64,000 nucleotides of DNA from Faecalicatena faecalis (GTDB lineage: Bacteria; Bacillota; Clostridia; Lachnospirales; Lachnospiraceae), in contig NZ_JABACJ020000001.1 of assembly GCF_012524165.2 (NCBI RefSeq), positions 434,001 to 498,000 of the forward strand. The letters run 5' to 3'. A program made the position numbers and the translations under genes. Each line of letters opens with the position of its first letter. The first letter of the stretch is position 1. The notes under the pieces were generated by a model. That model saw only the letters and a list, made by a program, of their open reading frames with translations, was not told where the DNA came from and did not search any database. Positions 18,128 to 26,700 of the stretch are shown here, piece by piece.

Positions 18128-18166
18128 AGAAAGACTGTACCGGATGAGGGATGGTCTTTCTTTTTG
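18128..18166 (+). terminator. Intrinsic terminator after the MATE gene
   Basis: An 8-pair perfect stem AGAAAGAC/GTCTTTCT (18128-18135 with 18154-18161) is followed by TTTTT. It begins 10 bases after the stop. Confidence 0.75.
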
Positions 18167-18224
18167 GTTATTGGAATCTTTTTTGTTCTATAGCGTCCAT
18201 AATAGTAATAAGAATAATCGGGGA

Positions 18225-18253
18225 TTGACAGATAAAGCTTACAAATGTAATAT
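18225..18253 (+). promoter_or_regulatory. Consensus promoter with BlaI/CopY-like operator
   Basis: TTGACA (18225-18230), a 17-base spacer and TAATAT (18248-18253) form a near-consensus sigma-A promoter. The perfect 12-base palindrome TTACAAATGTAA (18239-18250) covers the end of the spacer and part of the -10 box. It fits the TACAnnTGTA core recognised by the BlaI/MecI/CopY winged-helix repressors, so the penicillin-binding protein gene downstream may be repressed by such a protein. No blaI or blaR homologue is in the window. Confidence 0.65.
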
Positions 18254-18270
18254 TAAAATATATAAATGAT

Positions 18271-18343
18271 ATGATGCAAGGGTCAAAAGGTCATGTGTTT
18301 CATGCTTGCATGAAAAAGCATGACTTTGGGACCCTAACATCAT
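18271..18343 (+). promoter_or_regulatory. Long stem-loop in the 5' leader of the PBP gene
   Basis: Starting about 11 bases after the predicted transcription start, nested pairing joins ATGATG/CATCAT (18271-18276 with 18338-18343), AGGGTC/GACCCT (18279-18284 with 18330-18335), GTCATG/CATGAC and an inner perfect palindrome TTTCATGC/GCATGAAA (18298-18305 with 18308-18315). No T-run follows, so it is not a simple terminator; it may stabilise the transcript or bind a regulator. Confidence 0.5.
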
Positions 18344-18385
18344 GATATTCTAAGTCGGCATTTATGTAGAAAGGCGGGAGTATTA

Positions 18386-20479
18386 ATGGCAGACAGGAAA
18401 GCGTATCAGAGGAACAGACGGCGCAAGAAACGGGGGAATCAGAGAAAATGGATTGTCCCGGTAAGTATTGCGGCTGTAATTGTGATTGCGGGGGCAGGGT
18501 GTTTTGCAGTTTGGAAAGGATTTGGGGTGAAGGCAGCGCCCGAGGAAATCGTACAGGATTATTTTGCCCTTGTAAATGAGGGTAAGTATGAAGAAATGTA
18601 TGGAATGCTGAGTAATAAGTCTAAAGAGAAGATTTCAAAGAAGGATTTTGTTACAAGGAACGAAAATATTTATGAGGGAATTGATGCGTCGGATGTAAAG
18701 GTGAAGCAGAAAGGGGAGACAGAATATAAGGACGGCAGGAAGGAAGCATATGTCTCCTATTCCACGAATATGAATACCTCTGCGGATGAGATTTCCTTTG
18801 AGAATAAGATGAAGCTGGTAAAAGAGGAGAAGGCCTACCGGATCGACTGGGACTCTACACTGATCTTCCCGGCACTGAAAGATGAGTATAAGGTACAGAT
18901 CAGTACCCAGCCGGCGGTCAGGGGCTCTATACTGGACAGGAATGGAGGGCTTCTCGCTGGTCAGGGGACGGTATCGGAGGTCGGTATCGTACCGGGAAAA
19001 CTAGGAGATAAGAAGGCGGAAGCGATTCAGAAGATTGCTGATATCCTGGGTATGACGGCGGATGACATTGACCAGAAGCTGAGTGCTTCTTATGTAAAGG
19101 AGGATTCATTCGTCCCGGTCAAGGAGATCTCCAAGAATCAAACGGAAGTGGAAGAAAAGCTATTGAAGATTCCTGGTATCATGATCAATGATAAGGAAGA
19201 ACGGGTATATCCACTGGGGGCAGCAGCAGGTCATCTGACGGGATATGTCCAGGCAGTGACAGCGGAGGATCTTGAGAAGTTAAAAGGAAAGGGATACAAC
19301 GAGAATAGTGTGATTGGAAAGTCAGGTCTGGAGAGGGCGTTTGAAGAGGAACTGAAAGCAGTTGACGGGCACAGTATCGATATCGTGGATGCCGACGGTG
19401 TGAAGATTGAGAATCTGGCGCTCAAGCCGGCCGAAAAGGGAAAGGATGTCAAGGTGACGATTGATTCTTTGATGCAGCAGAAAGCATATGAGCAGTTCGC
19501 CTCTGACCCGGGAACCGCTGCTGCGATGAATCCAAAGACAGGGGAGGTCCTGGCACTTGTAAGCACCCCTGGGTATGATCCCAATGAATTCATTATGGGA
19601 ATGTCAGATAAACGTTGGAAAGAGCTGAATGATGATAAAAATAAACCATTGACGAACCGCTGGTATACCACCTGGGTTCCGGGGTCTACCTTTAAGGCCG
19701 TCACTGCGGCGATCGGTGTGGACAGTGGAAAGATCAAACCGGATGAGAATATGGGGTATGTAGGCTTGAAATGGCAGAAGGATGCAAGCTGGGGCGACTA
19801 TTTTGTTACGACTCTTACAGATTATGGGCAGGAAGTAAATCTGGAGAATGCACTTGTCTATTCGGATAATATTTACTTTGCAAGGGCATCTCTTGCAATC
19901 GGAGAGGATATCGAGAAGGAATATTTTAAGAAAATGGGATTTGATGAAGAGATTCCTTTCGAGCTGGGAATCGTAAGCTCCACTTATGACGATGATGACA
20001 AGATCGACTCCCAAATCCAGCTTGCGGATACCGGATATGGACAGGGACAACTTCTCGTTAACCCGATTCATATGCTTTCCATGTATACTATGTTCGTAAA
20101 TGCCGGGAATATGATACAGCCGACGATTCTCTATCAAGATGCCCCGCAGGGAAAAATCTGGAAGGAAGGCGTTGTTTCGGCAGAAACAGCAGAGCTTGTT
20201 AAAAATGATCTGGTCCAGGTCATCGAAAACCCATCTGGAACGGGAGCCAAGGCGAAGATCGACGGCCTTTACATGCTGGGAAAGACCGGGACGGCTGAAA
20301 TAAAGGAGAGCCAGGATGATACAAACGGAGTGGAACGCGGCTGGTTCGTATGTGAGACAATAGAGGATGTAGAAAGACCTGTCGTGGCAGCGGGGATGGT
20401 AGAAGATGTGAAGGAGAAGGGCGGCAGTAACTATGTGACGGAAAAGGTGCGTGAAATCGTAGCGGCATATGAGCAATAG
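18386..20479 (+). CDS. MecA-like class B penicillin-binding protein
   Basis: 697-residue cell-wall transpeptidase. A basic N-terminus is followed by a membrane anchor (about 24-43), an NTF2-like MecA_N domain (about 50-155; EEIVQDYFALVNEGKYEEMY), a PBP dimerisation domain (about 165-330; it contains RGSILDRNGG) and the transpeptidase domain. All three active-site motifs are intact: S434-T-F-K437, S493-D-N495 and K633-T-G635. MecA_N proteins include the low-affinity PBP2a, but most clostridial members are housekeeping or moderate-affinity enzymes, so resistance should not be assumed. The leader carries a BlaI/CopY-like operator, which would fit beta-lactam or wall-stress induction. Confidence 0.9.
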   Translation: MADRKAYQRNRRRKKRGNQRKWIVPVSIAAVIVIAGAGCFAVWKGFGVKAAPEEIVQDYFALVNEGKYEEMYGMLSNKSKEKISKKDFVTRNENIYEGIDASDVKVKQKGETEYKDGRKEAYVSYSTNMNTSADEISFENKMKLVKEEKAYRIDWDSTLIFPALKDEYKVQISTQPAVRGSILDRNGGLLAGQGTVSEVGIVPGKLGDKKAEAIQKIADILGMTADDIDQKLSASYVKEDSFVPVKEISKNQTEVEEKLLKIPGIMINDKEERVYPLGAAAGHLTGYVQAVTAEDLEKLKGKGYNENSVIGKSGLERAFEEELKAVDGHSIDIVDADGVKIENLALKPAEKGKDVKVTIDSLMQQKAYEQFASDPGTAAAMNPKTGEVLALVSTPGYDPNEFIMGMSDKRWKELNDDKNKPLTNRWYTTWVPGSTFKAVTAAIGVDSGKIKPDENMGYVGLKWQKDASWGDYFVTTLTDYGQEVNLENALVYSDNIYFARASLAIGEDIEKEYFKKMGFDEEIPFELGIVSSTYDDDDKIDSQIQLADTGYGQGQLLVNPIHMLSMYTMFVNAGNMIQPTILYQDAPQGKIWKEGVVSAETAELVKNDLVQVIENPSGTGAKAKIDGLYMLGKTGTAEIKESQDDTNGVERGWFVCETIEDVERPVVAAGMVEDVKEKGGSNYVTEKVREIVAAYEQ

Positions 20480-20613
20480 ACCGCTGTCTGAAGGTGAACG
20501 GTAATTAAAATGTGAACAATTTTGTATCCTTTTCGCCAGGTGTTTCCCTGGCTGGGGTTTCGTGATATAATAAATTCATAGTGTATTGACAATTGGACAT
20601 AGGTGAGGCTTAG

Positions 20614-21270
20614 ATGAGAAAATTATTAGAACAAACCCTTCCTTTTTGGAAGGACCTGACGAAAAGTGAACGGGATGCACTGATAGACAGAGTGACGGAA
20701 AGCTCCTACAGCAAGGGAACGATGCTCCATTATGGAGGCAGAGAGTGTGCAGGAGTTCAGATTATTAAGGAGGGCCAGGCAAGGGTCTTTATTACCTCTC
20801 CCGGTGGTGGGGAGATTACCCTGTTCCGGCTGTTGGATGGAGACGTGAGCATATTAAGTGCGGCCTGTATGATGAAAGGACTGGACATTGAACTGGATAT
20901 GGAGCTTGAAGCGGACTCTGTGATCTGTACGATTCCCAAAGGTCTGTATAAAGATATCAGTGAACAGAATGCAGCGGTGAAGGACTATACCCTGGAGATG
21001 ATTTCAGAGAAGTTTTCAGATATCATGTGGCTGTTCAACCAATACGTGTTTTCTAATGTGGCGTCCAGACTTGCAGATGCATTACTGGAGCACAGGGCGT
21101 TGGCAGGCTCGGATACATTGGCAATTACGCATGATGCACTGGCGCGTGACATCGGTTCCGCAAGGGAAGTAGTGACCCGGCTTTTGAAGCAGTTTCAGAT
21201 GGATGGGCTTGTGAAGCTTAACCGCGGACATGTCGAGGTATTGGATGCGGGGAAATTGGGTAAAGTATAA
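20614..21270 (+). CDS. Crp/Fnr-family transcriptional regulator
   Basis: 218 residues: a cyclic-nucleotide-binding-like beta barrel (about 15-115), a dimer helix (about 120-150) and a C-terminal helix-turn-helix (about 165-205, seen in LARDIGSAREVVTRLLKQF). It lacks the cysteine cluster of Fnr, so an iron-sulfur sensor is unlikely; the effector is unknown. A TATAAT at 20566-20571 is a likely -10 box with a poor -35. The next gene is thioredoxin, preceded by an inverted repeat that this protein might bind (inference). Confidence 0.88.
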   Translation: MRKLLEQTLPFWKDLTKSERDALIDRVTESSYSKGTMLHYGGRECAGVQIIKEGQARVFITSPGGGEITLFRLLDGDVSILSAACMMKGLDIELDMELEADSVICTIPKGLYKDISEQNAAVKDYTLEMISEKFSDIMWLFNQYVFSNVASRLADALLEHRALAGSDTLAITHDALARDIGSAREVVTRLLKQFQMDGLVKLNRGHVEVLDAGKLGKV

Positions 21271-21299
21271 TAGAAGACGAACAGCGCTAAGCATGTTTG

Positions 21300-21339
21300 G
21301 TGATTTTATCACAGAAAGATAAAAAAATTCTGATATACT
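21300..21339 (+). promoter_or_regulatory. trxA promoter with a Crp-like inverted repeat
   Basis: GTGAT-TTT-ATCAC (21300-21312) lies upstream of a TATACT -10 box (21334-21339) that has no recognisable -35. If transcription starts about seven bases after the -10 box, the repeat is centred near -40, the position used by class II activators of the Crp family. The centre spacing is one base shorter than the usual Crp or Fnr site, which weakens the case. Confidence 0.45.
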
Positions 21340-21395
21340 GTAAACATACCTGATGAAACAATTATAAAATTTATATATCAAAGGAGGACATTAAG

Positions 21396-21707
21396 ATGTC
21401 AGTAGTAAAACTTACAACAGAGAATTTTGAGCAGGAAGTATTAAAGTCAGAGAAGCCGGTCCTGGTTGATTTTTATGCAGACTGGTGCGGACCATGCAAG
21501 ATGATGGCTCCGGTTATAGATGAGATCGCAGAAGAAAGGACCGATGTGAAGGTCTGCAAGATCAATATTGATGAGCAGATGGAGATTGCAAGACAGTACA
21601 GAGTCATGAGCATCCCGACCTTTATGGTATTTAAGAATGGCGAAGTAGCCGCTAGAGATATGGGCGCAAAGCCGAAGAGCGATATGATTTCCATGTTAAG
21701 TAAGTAG
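21396..21707 (+). CDS. trxA: Thioredoxin
   Basis: A 103-residue cytosolic disulfide reductant. The active-site WCGPCK motif is preceded by LVDFYADW, and the cis-proline loop is seen as MSIPTFMVF. AAGGAGG precedes the ATG. Its position just after the Crp-type regulator suggests co-regulation. No trxB is adjacent. Confidence 0.96.
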   Translation: MSVVKLTTENFEQEVLKSEKPVLVDFYADWCGPCKMMAPVIDEIAEERTDVKVCKINIDEQMEIARQYRVMSIPTFMVFKNGEVAARDMGAKPKSDMISMLSK

Positions 21708-21758
21708 GATGCAGAAGTGTAGATAGATTAGAATGAATCATTTATATCATAAATATAA

Positions 21759-21801
21759 ACATAGCCGGCCGACTTTCAAAAGATGAAAGTGCCGGCTATG
21801 T
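21759..21801. terminator. Bidirectional hairpin between convergent trxA and ABC-F genes
   Basis: The long stem ACATAGCCGGC..CTTTC pairs with GAAAG..GCCGGCTATGT across a seven-base loop, with one small bulge. It sits between the ends of trxA (plus) and the ABC-F gene (minus). T-runs on either side are weak, so termination efficiency is uncertain. Confidence 0.6.
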
Positions 21802-21811
21802 TCATGCTATC

Positions 21812-23290
21812 CTATAAGTCCACGATCTGAGTCGCAATTTTTTCCTGGAACGCCTCGTCATGCTCTACAAAAAGCATGGTCGGTCTGTATTCTAACAGTA
21901 ATTTTTCTATCTGCATCCGTGAGAACACATCCACGAAGTTGAGAGGTTCATCCCAGATAAATAAGTGTGCAGGTTCGCACAGGCTTTTGGCCAGGAGGAC
22001 CTTTTTTTTCTGGCCTTCACTGTATTCTTCTATCTTTTTCTCGAACTGCACCCGGTCGAAATCAAGCTTTCTTAACAGGGCCCTGAAAATAGTCTCATCC
22101 AGAGCGTACTCTTTGGCAAATTCAGTAAGGCTGCCTTTCAGCCATGAAGTATCCTGTGAAATATAGGAAATCTTCACGCCGCTGCCCAAGTGGAAGCTTC
22201 CGGTGTAAGGAATCTCCTCCCCCAGAATCAACTTGATCAGACTGGTTTTTCCGCAGCCATTTTTCCCACGCAGGCATACACGGCTGCCTTGGCGTACAAA
22301 AAAGCTGATATTTTGAAGGACAGGTATCGTCCCATAAGAGATCGTGATATCCTCCATGGATAAAATCAGGTCCGTGTGGTAGGAGAGCAGATTCAGTTTG
22401 AGTGCATCCATAGTCTCGACGTTTTTCAGCAGAGTCTCCTTTTCTGAGATAGCATTTTGCTGCCGCTTCTGAGTGGATTTGGAGCGCTTCATCATCTTGG
22501 CCGCCTGGTGTCCGATATGTCCCCGGTCAGGACGCAGTCCGGCGACCCGTTGTCCGATCTTGGTGCTCTCTACCTTATCTGACCAGCGCTCAGTCCTGCG
22601 TGAAGCCTCCTCAAGGCGGCGGATATCCGACTTTAATTGGGCATTTTTCTCCAGTTCCATCTCGTCTTGGGCCTCCTTATTGGCGAACCAGGAGGAGAAG
22701 GTTCCTTTCTGTATCTCAATCTGTGTCTTGTTGATCGAAAGGACATGGTCGATGCACTGATCCAAAAAAGTACGGTCATGTGATACAAGGATGAATCCCT
22801 TCTTGGAATTCAGATATTGCGCGACCTTCTCACGGGCATTGACATCCAGATGGTTCGTCGGCTCGTCAATTAGTAAAAAGGCTTTTTCTTTTAGGAATAA
22901 GGCGGCAAGGAGTACCTTCGTCCGTTCCCCGTTGCTAAGAGTAGAGAAAGGACGGTACAGGATTTCCGGGTCCGCATCCATGAGATTCAGTTCTTTAAAA
23001 ATCTGCCAGCTTTCTGCCTGAGGATTGACGGATTCTACGATAGAGAGCGTCATTTCGTCAGGATTCTCTACGGGATATGGAAAGTATTCAAAATCTACAC
23101 TGGCTGAAATACTTCCGCTGTATTCATATTTTCCCAGAAGGAGGTTCAGAAACGTGGTCTTTCCACGTCCATTTCTCCCGATAAAACCTAACTTCCAGTC
23201 CGTGTCGATCTGGAAAGATACATGTTCAAAAATATAATCAAAACTGCTGTCATAAGCAAAGGTTAGATTTGTTACTTGGATTCTTGACAT
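21812..23290 (-). CDS. ABC-F ribosomal protection protein, Lsa type
   Basis: 492 residues with two ATPase domains and no membrane segments. Domain 1 has GRNGRGKTT, signature LSNGERTKV and IDEPTNHLD; domain 2 has GKNGCGKTS, a degenerate signature (YSEGQKKKV) and IWDEPLNFVD. A charged linker (about 195-290) separates them, as in antibiotic-resistance ABC-F proteins that dislodge lincosamides, streptogramins A and pleuromutilins from the ribosome. Sequence style resembles the Lsa group. AAGGAGG precedes the ATG on the minus strand. The long leader with a short peptide frame and stacked hairpins (23358-23576) points to antibiotic-induced attenuation, a known mode for this family. Confidence 0.85.
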   Translation of the reverse strand: MSRIQVTNLTFAYDSSFDYIFEHVSFQIDTDWKLGFIGRNGRGKTTFLNLLLGKYEYSGSISASVDFEYFPYPVENPDEMTLSIVESVNPQAESWQIFKELNLMDADPEILYRPFSTLSNGERTKVLLAALFLKEKAFLLIDEPTNHLDVNAREKVAQYLNSKKGFILVSHDRTFLDQCIDHVLSINKTQIEIQKGTFSSWFANKEAQDEMELEKNAQLKSDIRRLEEASRRTERWSDKVESTKIGQRVAGLRPDRGHIGHQAAKMMKRSKSTQKRQQNAISEKETLLKNVETMDALKLNLLSYHTDLILSMEDITISYGTIPVLQNISFFVRQGSRVCLRGKNGCGKTSLIKLILGEEIPYTGSFHLGSGVKISYISQDTSWLKGSLTEFAKEYALDETIFRALLRKLDFDRVQFEKKIEEYSEGQKKKVLLAKSLCEPAHLFIWDEPLNFVDVFSRMQIEKLLLEYRPTMLFVEHDEAFQEKIATQIVDL

Positions 23291-23357
23291 AAAATAGATT
23301 CCTCCTTGTCAGTTTTTTTATGTGTTAATAAGTCTGCTATAGGGCAGAACATAAAGA

Positions 23358-23540
23358 AAGCCGCAGAAAAGTCAATTCCTGCGGCTTCTTACTATCACAT
23401 CTTAAAAACAAGGCATCATGAATGGGATGCCTCCTATTGAACTATAAGCGTTCAATAGGGAATATGATAAGAAAAGAGGATGAACCTTCCTGCGATTGCA
23501 CAACAAAAAAACGGACAGAGTCCTTTCGTCAGTCTGTTTT
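23358..23540 (-). promoter_or_regulatory. Attenuator-like leader of the ABC-F gene
   Basis: On the minus-strand transcript four hairpins follow one another: a weak one ending in seven Ts (23505-23540), a perfect 10-pair CCTATTGAAC stem (23433-23459), a perfect 7-pair AGGCATC stem followed by TTGTTTTT (23411-23432, T-run to 23403) and a perfect 9-pair AAGCCGCAG stem followed by TTTCTTT (23358-23387). At least two look like intrinsic terminators placed before the coding start, the layout of a ribosome-mediated attenuator. Confidence 0.7.
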
Positions 23541-23555
23541 GTTATGCGGTCATAA

Positions 23556-23576
23556 TTAGCAGGATAAAGTCCTCAT
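23556..23576 (-). CDS. Possible leader peptide MRTLSC upstream of the ABC-F gene
   Basis: A six-codon reading frame (Met-Arg-Thr-Leu-Ser-Cys, stop TAA) has a TTGGAG ribosome binding site with eight-base spacing (23585-23590). It lies between the predicted promoter and the first terminator-like hairpin. Short leader peptides on which drug-bound ribosomes stall are known regulators of ABC-F genes. Translation is inferred only from the ribosome binding site and position. Confidence 0.45.
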   Translation of the reverse strand: MRTLSC

Positions 23577-23644
23577 CTTTTCATCTCCAATCTTTCATAT
23601 CAATATCGCTATAGCTCACAGATATCTCTGTAAACTGTACTGAT

Positions 23645-23673
23645 ATCGTATCAGATATCAAATTGGAAGTCAA
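23645..23673 (-). promoter_or_regulatory. Promoter of the ABC-F leader with overlapping inverted repeat
   Basis: On the minus strand TTGACT (23673-23668), a 17-base spacer and TACGAT (23650-23645) form a good promoter. The plus-strand repeat TGATATC..GATATCA (23641-23647 with 23654-23660) overlaps the -10 box and could be an operator. Confidence 0.6.
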
Positions 23674-23718
23674 TGAGGGATTTTTTAATCTGAGGAAATA
23701 TGTTAGAATGGAAAAATG

Positions 23719-23739
23719 CAAAGGGGGCAGACCCCTTTG
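23719..23739. repeat. Short hairpin with GCAGA loop before addB
   Basis: A perfect 8-pair stem CAAAGGGG/CCCCTTTG closes the loop GCAGA. It resembles the hairpin at 4865-4891 and lies 35 bases before addB. Confidence 0.5.
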
Positions 23740-23773
23740 AACTTGGTTGTTGATTATTTGACAGGAGGTCTGT

Positions 23774-26700
23774 ATGTCATTACAGTTCATATTTGGAAAT
23801 TCTGGTTCAGGAAAATCCTATTATTTATATCAGACGGTGATCGAGGAGTCCATGAAGCATCCAGAGCTGAATTATCTTGTGCTGGTGCCGGAGCAGTTCA
23901 CGATGCAGACACAGAAGGATCTGTGTATGATGCACCCCAAGCATGGGATTATGAATATTGATGTTTTAAGTTTCGGAAGGCTTGCGCACCGTATTTTTGA
24001 GGAGACAGGAGGAGATACGAAGCGGGTCCTGGATGATGAGGGAAAGAATCTGATTCTGCGCAAGATCGCAGGGGATTATGAGGAAGAACTAAAGGTCCTG
24101 CGGGGAAATCTCAAGAAACAGGGATATATCAGTGAGGTGAAGTCCGTGATTTCAGAGTTCACCCAGTATGGAATCGGGTTTGAGAAGCTGGACGAGTTCA
24201 TGGAAGAATTGGAGCCGGAGAGCTACCTTCATTATAAATTGATGGACATCCGCAAGGTATATGAAGGATTTGAAAATTATCTGGCAGACAAGTACATTAC
24301 GAAAGAGGAGCTTCTGGATGTTTTGAGTGCTGCGGTACCAAAATCCGATCTTCTGAAAAAGAGTGTGGTCGTACTGGATGGGTTCACTGGATTCACACCT
24401 GTGCAGAATAAGCTTTTGGGGGAGCTGATGTGTGTGTGTCAAAAGGTCATGGTCACGGCTGTCATGGATGGACGGGAGGACCCTTATATGTATCGGCATC
24501 CCTATCAGCTCTTTGCACTGAGCAAGCAGATGGTGACAAGCTTGGTAAACATTGCAGGGGAGTGCCGTGTTGAAATCGAGGATGCGGTGTGTCTGTACAA
24601 GAGACCATTTTACCGTTTTAAGGATAATGAAGTGCTGGGATTTTTAGAGGCGGAATTGTTCCGGTATTCTAAGAAACAGTATGAAAAGAAGCAGGATGTG
24701 CTGTCTGTGCATGTGGCGAGGAATCCGAAGAAGGAGGCCGAATTTGCAGCCTCTCACATTCGGTATCTGGTACGGGAGAAGGGACTGCGTTATCGGGATA
24801 TTGCGGTCATTGCCAGTGATTTGAATGCCTACGCTGTCTGTATGGAAAAGGCGTGTGACACGTATGGTATCCCAGTGTTCATGGACAATAAAAAAAGTAT
24901 TCTTCTGAATGCATTCGTGGAATATTTAAGAAGCCTGCTTGCGATGGCAGAACAGAATTTTTCCTATGAAAGTGTTTTCCGTTTTCTTCGGACAGGAATG
25001 ACTGGGTTCACACGTGATGAAGTGGACCGGATGGAGAATTATGTCCTGGCACTTGGACTCAAAGGTTATAAGAAATATAAGGAGGCCTGGGTACGACGTA
25101 CGGCCGGAGTGGAAGAGGAAGAGCTGGCAGCATTGAATGGATTGCGGGTGCGGTTCGTGGAAAATATCGATGGACTGATGGTCGTGTTAAAACAACGCTC
25201 AAAGACGGTCAAGGATATTACTTCTGCGATCTATGACTATCTTGTGGTGCAGCAGTGTCAGAAACGGGTCAAGGAGATGGAGGAGAAATTCCAGGAGCAG
25301 GGAGAGCTGGCTCTGGCGAAAGAGTATGCGCAGGTGTACCGGATCGTGATTGAACTGTTTGATAAATTCGTAGAATTATTGGGAGATGAGAAGATCTCTC
25401 TGAAGGAATATTGTGAACTTCTGGATGCAGGGCTTGAGGAGGCCAAGGTCGGAGTCATCCCGCCGAGTTTGGATCAGGTGGTCGTCGGGGATGTGGAGAG
25501 GACCCGTCTTAAGGACATCAAGGCGTTGTTCTTTGTAGGGGCAAATGATACTCTCCTTCCAGGCAAACTGGGACAAGGAGGACTTTTATCCGAACGTGAC
25601 AGGGAACATTTTACGGAACAGAAGATCGCACTTTCTCCGGGCTCTAAGGAGAAGACCTACATTCAGAAATTTTATCTCTACATGAATCTGACGAAGCCGA
25701 CACAGTATTTGTGCCTTTCCTACAGCAAGGTCTCAGCAGACGGAAAAAGCCTGCGTCCGGCGTATCTGATTCAGGATATCCGACGGTTATTCCCGGCTCT
25801 TAAAATCATTGATGAGGAGCAGATCGGCATAACGGGGCAGGAGCTGACCCAAAAGACGGCAACGGAATATCTGATCGATGGTCTGCGTAATCGTGCGGCA
25901 GGACTATCTGATGAGTGGAAGGAGCTGTTCTCCTGGTATATGGAGAATCAGAGGCAGAATCAGGAAAAATTGCAGGAGGATGAGAGTTCCGGTAAAGTGG
26001 AAGGAAAGGAAAACAGTGTGGAAAGAATGCTCGATGCCGCCTTTTTTAGAAAAGAGCCGGACCGTTTGACCAAGGAGGCTGCCAGACTGATGTATGGGGA
26101 TGCGTCCAGATTCAGTGTCACCAGACTGGAGCGTTTCGCATCCTGTGCATATGCACATTTTCTGACGTATGGGCTGCGCCTTTCAGAACGTGAACAGTAT
26201 CAGTTCGAGGCCATGGATCTGGGAAATATTGCCCACCAGTCCATGGAACGTTTTGCCAAGAAGGCAGATGCGAATCAGATTCCATGGACCGAGATGGGGG
26301 AAGCCATGCGGACTCAGTTGATTGAGGAAAGTGTGGAGGAAAGTATCGTCGATTATGGAAATACGGTGTTGTTCAGCAGCGCACGCAATGAATACATGGT
26401 GACACGTATTAAAAAATTGATCCACCGCTCCGTATGGGCTTTGACAGAACAGCTCAGAAAGGGCGATTTTGTGCCAAGTGGTTATGAGATGAAGTTCGGA
26501 AGCGGCAAGATCGACAGAATCGATACCTGCGAGGATGAGAACAAGGTCTATGTCAAGGTCACAGATTACAAGACCGGAGCGAAAAGTTTTGATATCACCT
26601 CTTTCTATCATGGATTACAGATGCAGCTTCCGGTGTATCTGAATGCAGCTCTGGATATTGAGCAGAAACGTCATCCCGGTCAGGAAGTCCTTCCGGCGGG

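Noticed and set aside
19604-20476. A 290-residue minus-strand frame opposite the penicillin-binding protein.
   Set aside because: Antisense shadow of a clear gene, with no start signal.
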